This document shows, in pieces, positions 4,094-5,153 of a DNA stretch of 5,153 nucleotides. The position numbers were made by a program, and so were the translations under genes. The stretch's first letter is position 1. Each line of letters starts with the position of its first letter. The notes under the pieces were generated by a model. It was not told the DNA's origin, searched no databases, and worked only from the letters and a program-made list of their open reading frames with translations. This stretch comes from an uncultured Collinsella sp. (GTDB lineage Bacteria; Actinomycetota; Coriobacteriia; Coriobacteriales; Coriobacteriaceae). The stretch covers positions 1 through 5,153 of the forward strand of contig URZR01000135.1 in the NCBI GenBank assembly GCA_900552425.1, in the 5' to 3' direction.

Positions 4094-5153
4094 ATGGCAG
4101 ACACCGCATCTAAGCACATTGACATGACCACCGGCTCGCTATGGCGCAATATTCCCCTGTTCGCCTTCCCCGTGGCCGCCACGAGCATCTTGGAGCAGCT
4201 GTCGAACCTCATCGCCACGGTCATCATCGGTAACTTCTCGGGCGACCAGGGAACCCTCGCCATGGCGGCGGTCGGCTCCAATGTTCCGCTTACCAGTCTT
4301 ATGCTCAACCTTTTTATTGGCATGTCGCTTGGCTCCAACGTGGTCATCGCCAACGCTATCGGCCGCAACGATCAGAACATGGTCAAACGCGCCGTCCATA
4401 CCTCGATTTTAATGGCGCTCGTGGGCTTTGTCGTCATCGCACTGGGCGAGATCTTTGCCGAGCCCATGCTCGCTGCGCTCAACGTGCCTGCCGAGACCAT
4501 GCCGCTCGCTTCGCTCTACCTGCGCGTCTTTTTGCTCAGCATGCCCTCGATCTTGCTCTATAACTTTGAGGCCGCGATCTTCCGCTCCGTCGGCATCACC
4601 CGCATGCCGCTGCAGGCACTTGCCGTGTCCACCGTCCTCAACATTGGCCTGGACCTCATCTTTGTCCCCGTACTCCACTGGGGCGTCGCGGGCGTCGCCA
4701 TCGCCACCGCCATCGCCTACACCGTCAGCGCCGCTACGCTCTTTATCCGTCTGCTCAAGACCGACTCCGTCGTCCGCGTCACCCCACGCGACTTAGGCTT
4801 AGACCCCGTCGCCCTCAGGCGCATCGTCAAGATCGGCCTGCCCGCCGGCATCCAGAGCGCCGTCTTTGCCGTCGCCAACATCATCATCCAGTCCGCCATC
4901 AACAGCTTGGGCACCGAGGTCATGGCGGCATCGAGCGCCGCCATGAGCCTGGAGTACGTGTGCTACAACCTGCTCAACAGCTTTAGCCAGGCTTGCACCA
5001 CCTTTGTGGGGCAAAACCACGGTGCCCGCCAGATCGACCGTTGCACCAAGACCCTTAAGGTCTGCCTGGTCGAAGGTGGCATCGTCGCGCTCACTACCAT
5101 CGTTATCATCGTCGGTCTGGGGCGCGAGATCCTAGCGCTGTTTAATAGCGACC
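4094..5153 (+). CDS. MATE-family efflux transporter (3' end beyond the window)
   Basis: The first 353 codons of a multidrug and toxin extrusion pump; families of this type run to about 450 residues, so roughly the last quarter is missing. These inner-membrane proteins export cationic drugs or metabolites in exchange for Na+ or H+. The first domain starts with TGSLWRNIPLFAFPVAATSI (13-32) and carries SNVVIANAIGRND (81-93), the usual loop after helix 2. FRSVGITRMPL (163-173) follows helix 4, and NIGLDLIFV (183-191) with HWGVAGVAIATAIA (195-208) form helices 5-6. The second domain begins with RRIVKIGLPAGIQSAVFAVA (242-261) and has the mirror motif TTFVGQNHGA (302-311). About nine helices are visible. 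The ATG at 4094 is the first possible start, since an in-frame TGA lies at 4085-4087. Its ribosome binding site is weak (GAGAG, 4086-4090, only three bases away), unlike the strong sites of other genes here. Substrate cannot be predicted. Confidence 0.9.
   Translation, partial: MADTASKHIDMTTGSLWRNIPLFAFPVAATSILEQLSNLIATVIIGNFSGDQGTLAMAAVGSNVPLTSLMLNLFIGMSLGSNVVIANAIGRNDQNMVKRAVHTSILMALVGFVVIALGEIFAEPMLAALNVPAETMPLASLYLRVFLLSMPSILLYNFEAAIFRSVGITRMPLQALAVSTVLNIGLDLIFVPVLHWGVAGVAIATAIAYTVSAATLFIRLLKTDSVVRVTPRDLGLDPVALRRIVKIGLPAGIQSAVFAVANIIIQSAINSLGTEVMAASSAAMSLEYVCYNLLNSFSQACTTFVGQNHGARQIDRCTKTLKVCLVEGGIVALTTIVIIVGLGREILALFNSD

Noticed and set aside
1..5153. CRISPR array, tRNA, rRNA, prophage or complete insertion sequence
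   Set aside because: No regularly spaced repeats, cloverleaf, rRNA core sequence, integrase or transposase frame was seen.

Overview
The window looks like chromosomal DNA of a high-GC Gram-positive gut bacterium. My best guess is the class Coriobacteriia, near Collinsella. This rests on the GC-rich base composition, GC-rich third codon positions, strong AAGGAG ribosome binding sites, and the mix of genes: a TetM-like GTPase, a GNAT enzyme of unknown acceptor, a small CxxC...GGWH protein and a short four-helix membrane protein. The genus is inference; there is no rRNA or other marker gene to fix it.

Layout from left to right. The first 180 bases hold the N-terminus of an EF-G/TetM-like translational GTPase on the minus strand, running off the left edge. 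A 305-base gene-free stretch (181-485) follows, with a GC-rich structured segment and a terminator for the next gene. A GNAT acetyltransferase (minus) and a small zinc-ribbon-like protein (plus) diverge from a short region that contains a perfect 9-bp inverted repeat. The small gene converges on rsmJ (minus). Upstream of rsmJ on the same strand is a 47-codon gene for a single-pass membrane peptide, short enough to be missed by length-filtered gene callers. A four-helix membrane protein (plus) diverges from that peptide and converges on rlmA (minus), with two stacked hairpin terminators between them. rlmA diverges from a MATE-family efflux transporter (plus) that runs off the right edge. The rlmA-MATE gap holds an imperfect direct repeat and candidate promoters.

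Functional theme. Three of the eight genes act on the ribosome: the translational GTPase, RsmJ (16S rRNA guanine methylation) and RlmA (23S rRNA guanine methylation in the tunnel-lining helix 35 region). A fourth, the MATE pump, exports small cationic or drug-like molecules. They are mostly separate transcription units, so a shared role in tolerance of ribosome-targeting compounds is only a suggestion. I see no CRISPR array, tRNA, rRNA, prophage or intact insertion sequence. Nothing here is clearly an undescribed multi-gene system. The least explained items are the structured segment at 255-390, the divergent inverted repeat at 996-1027, the 47-aa membrane peptide and the repeat at 3976-4023.
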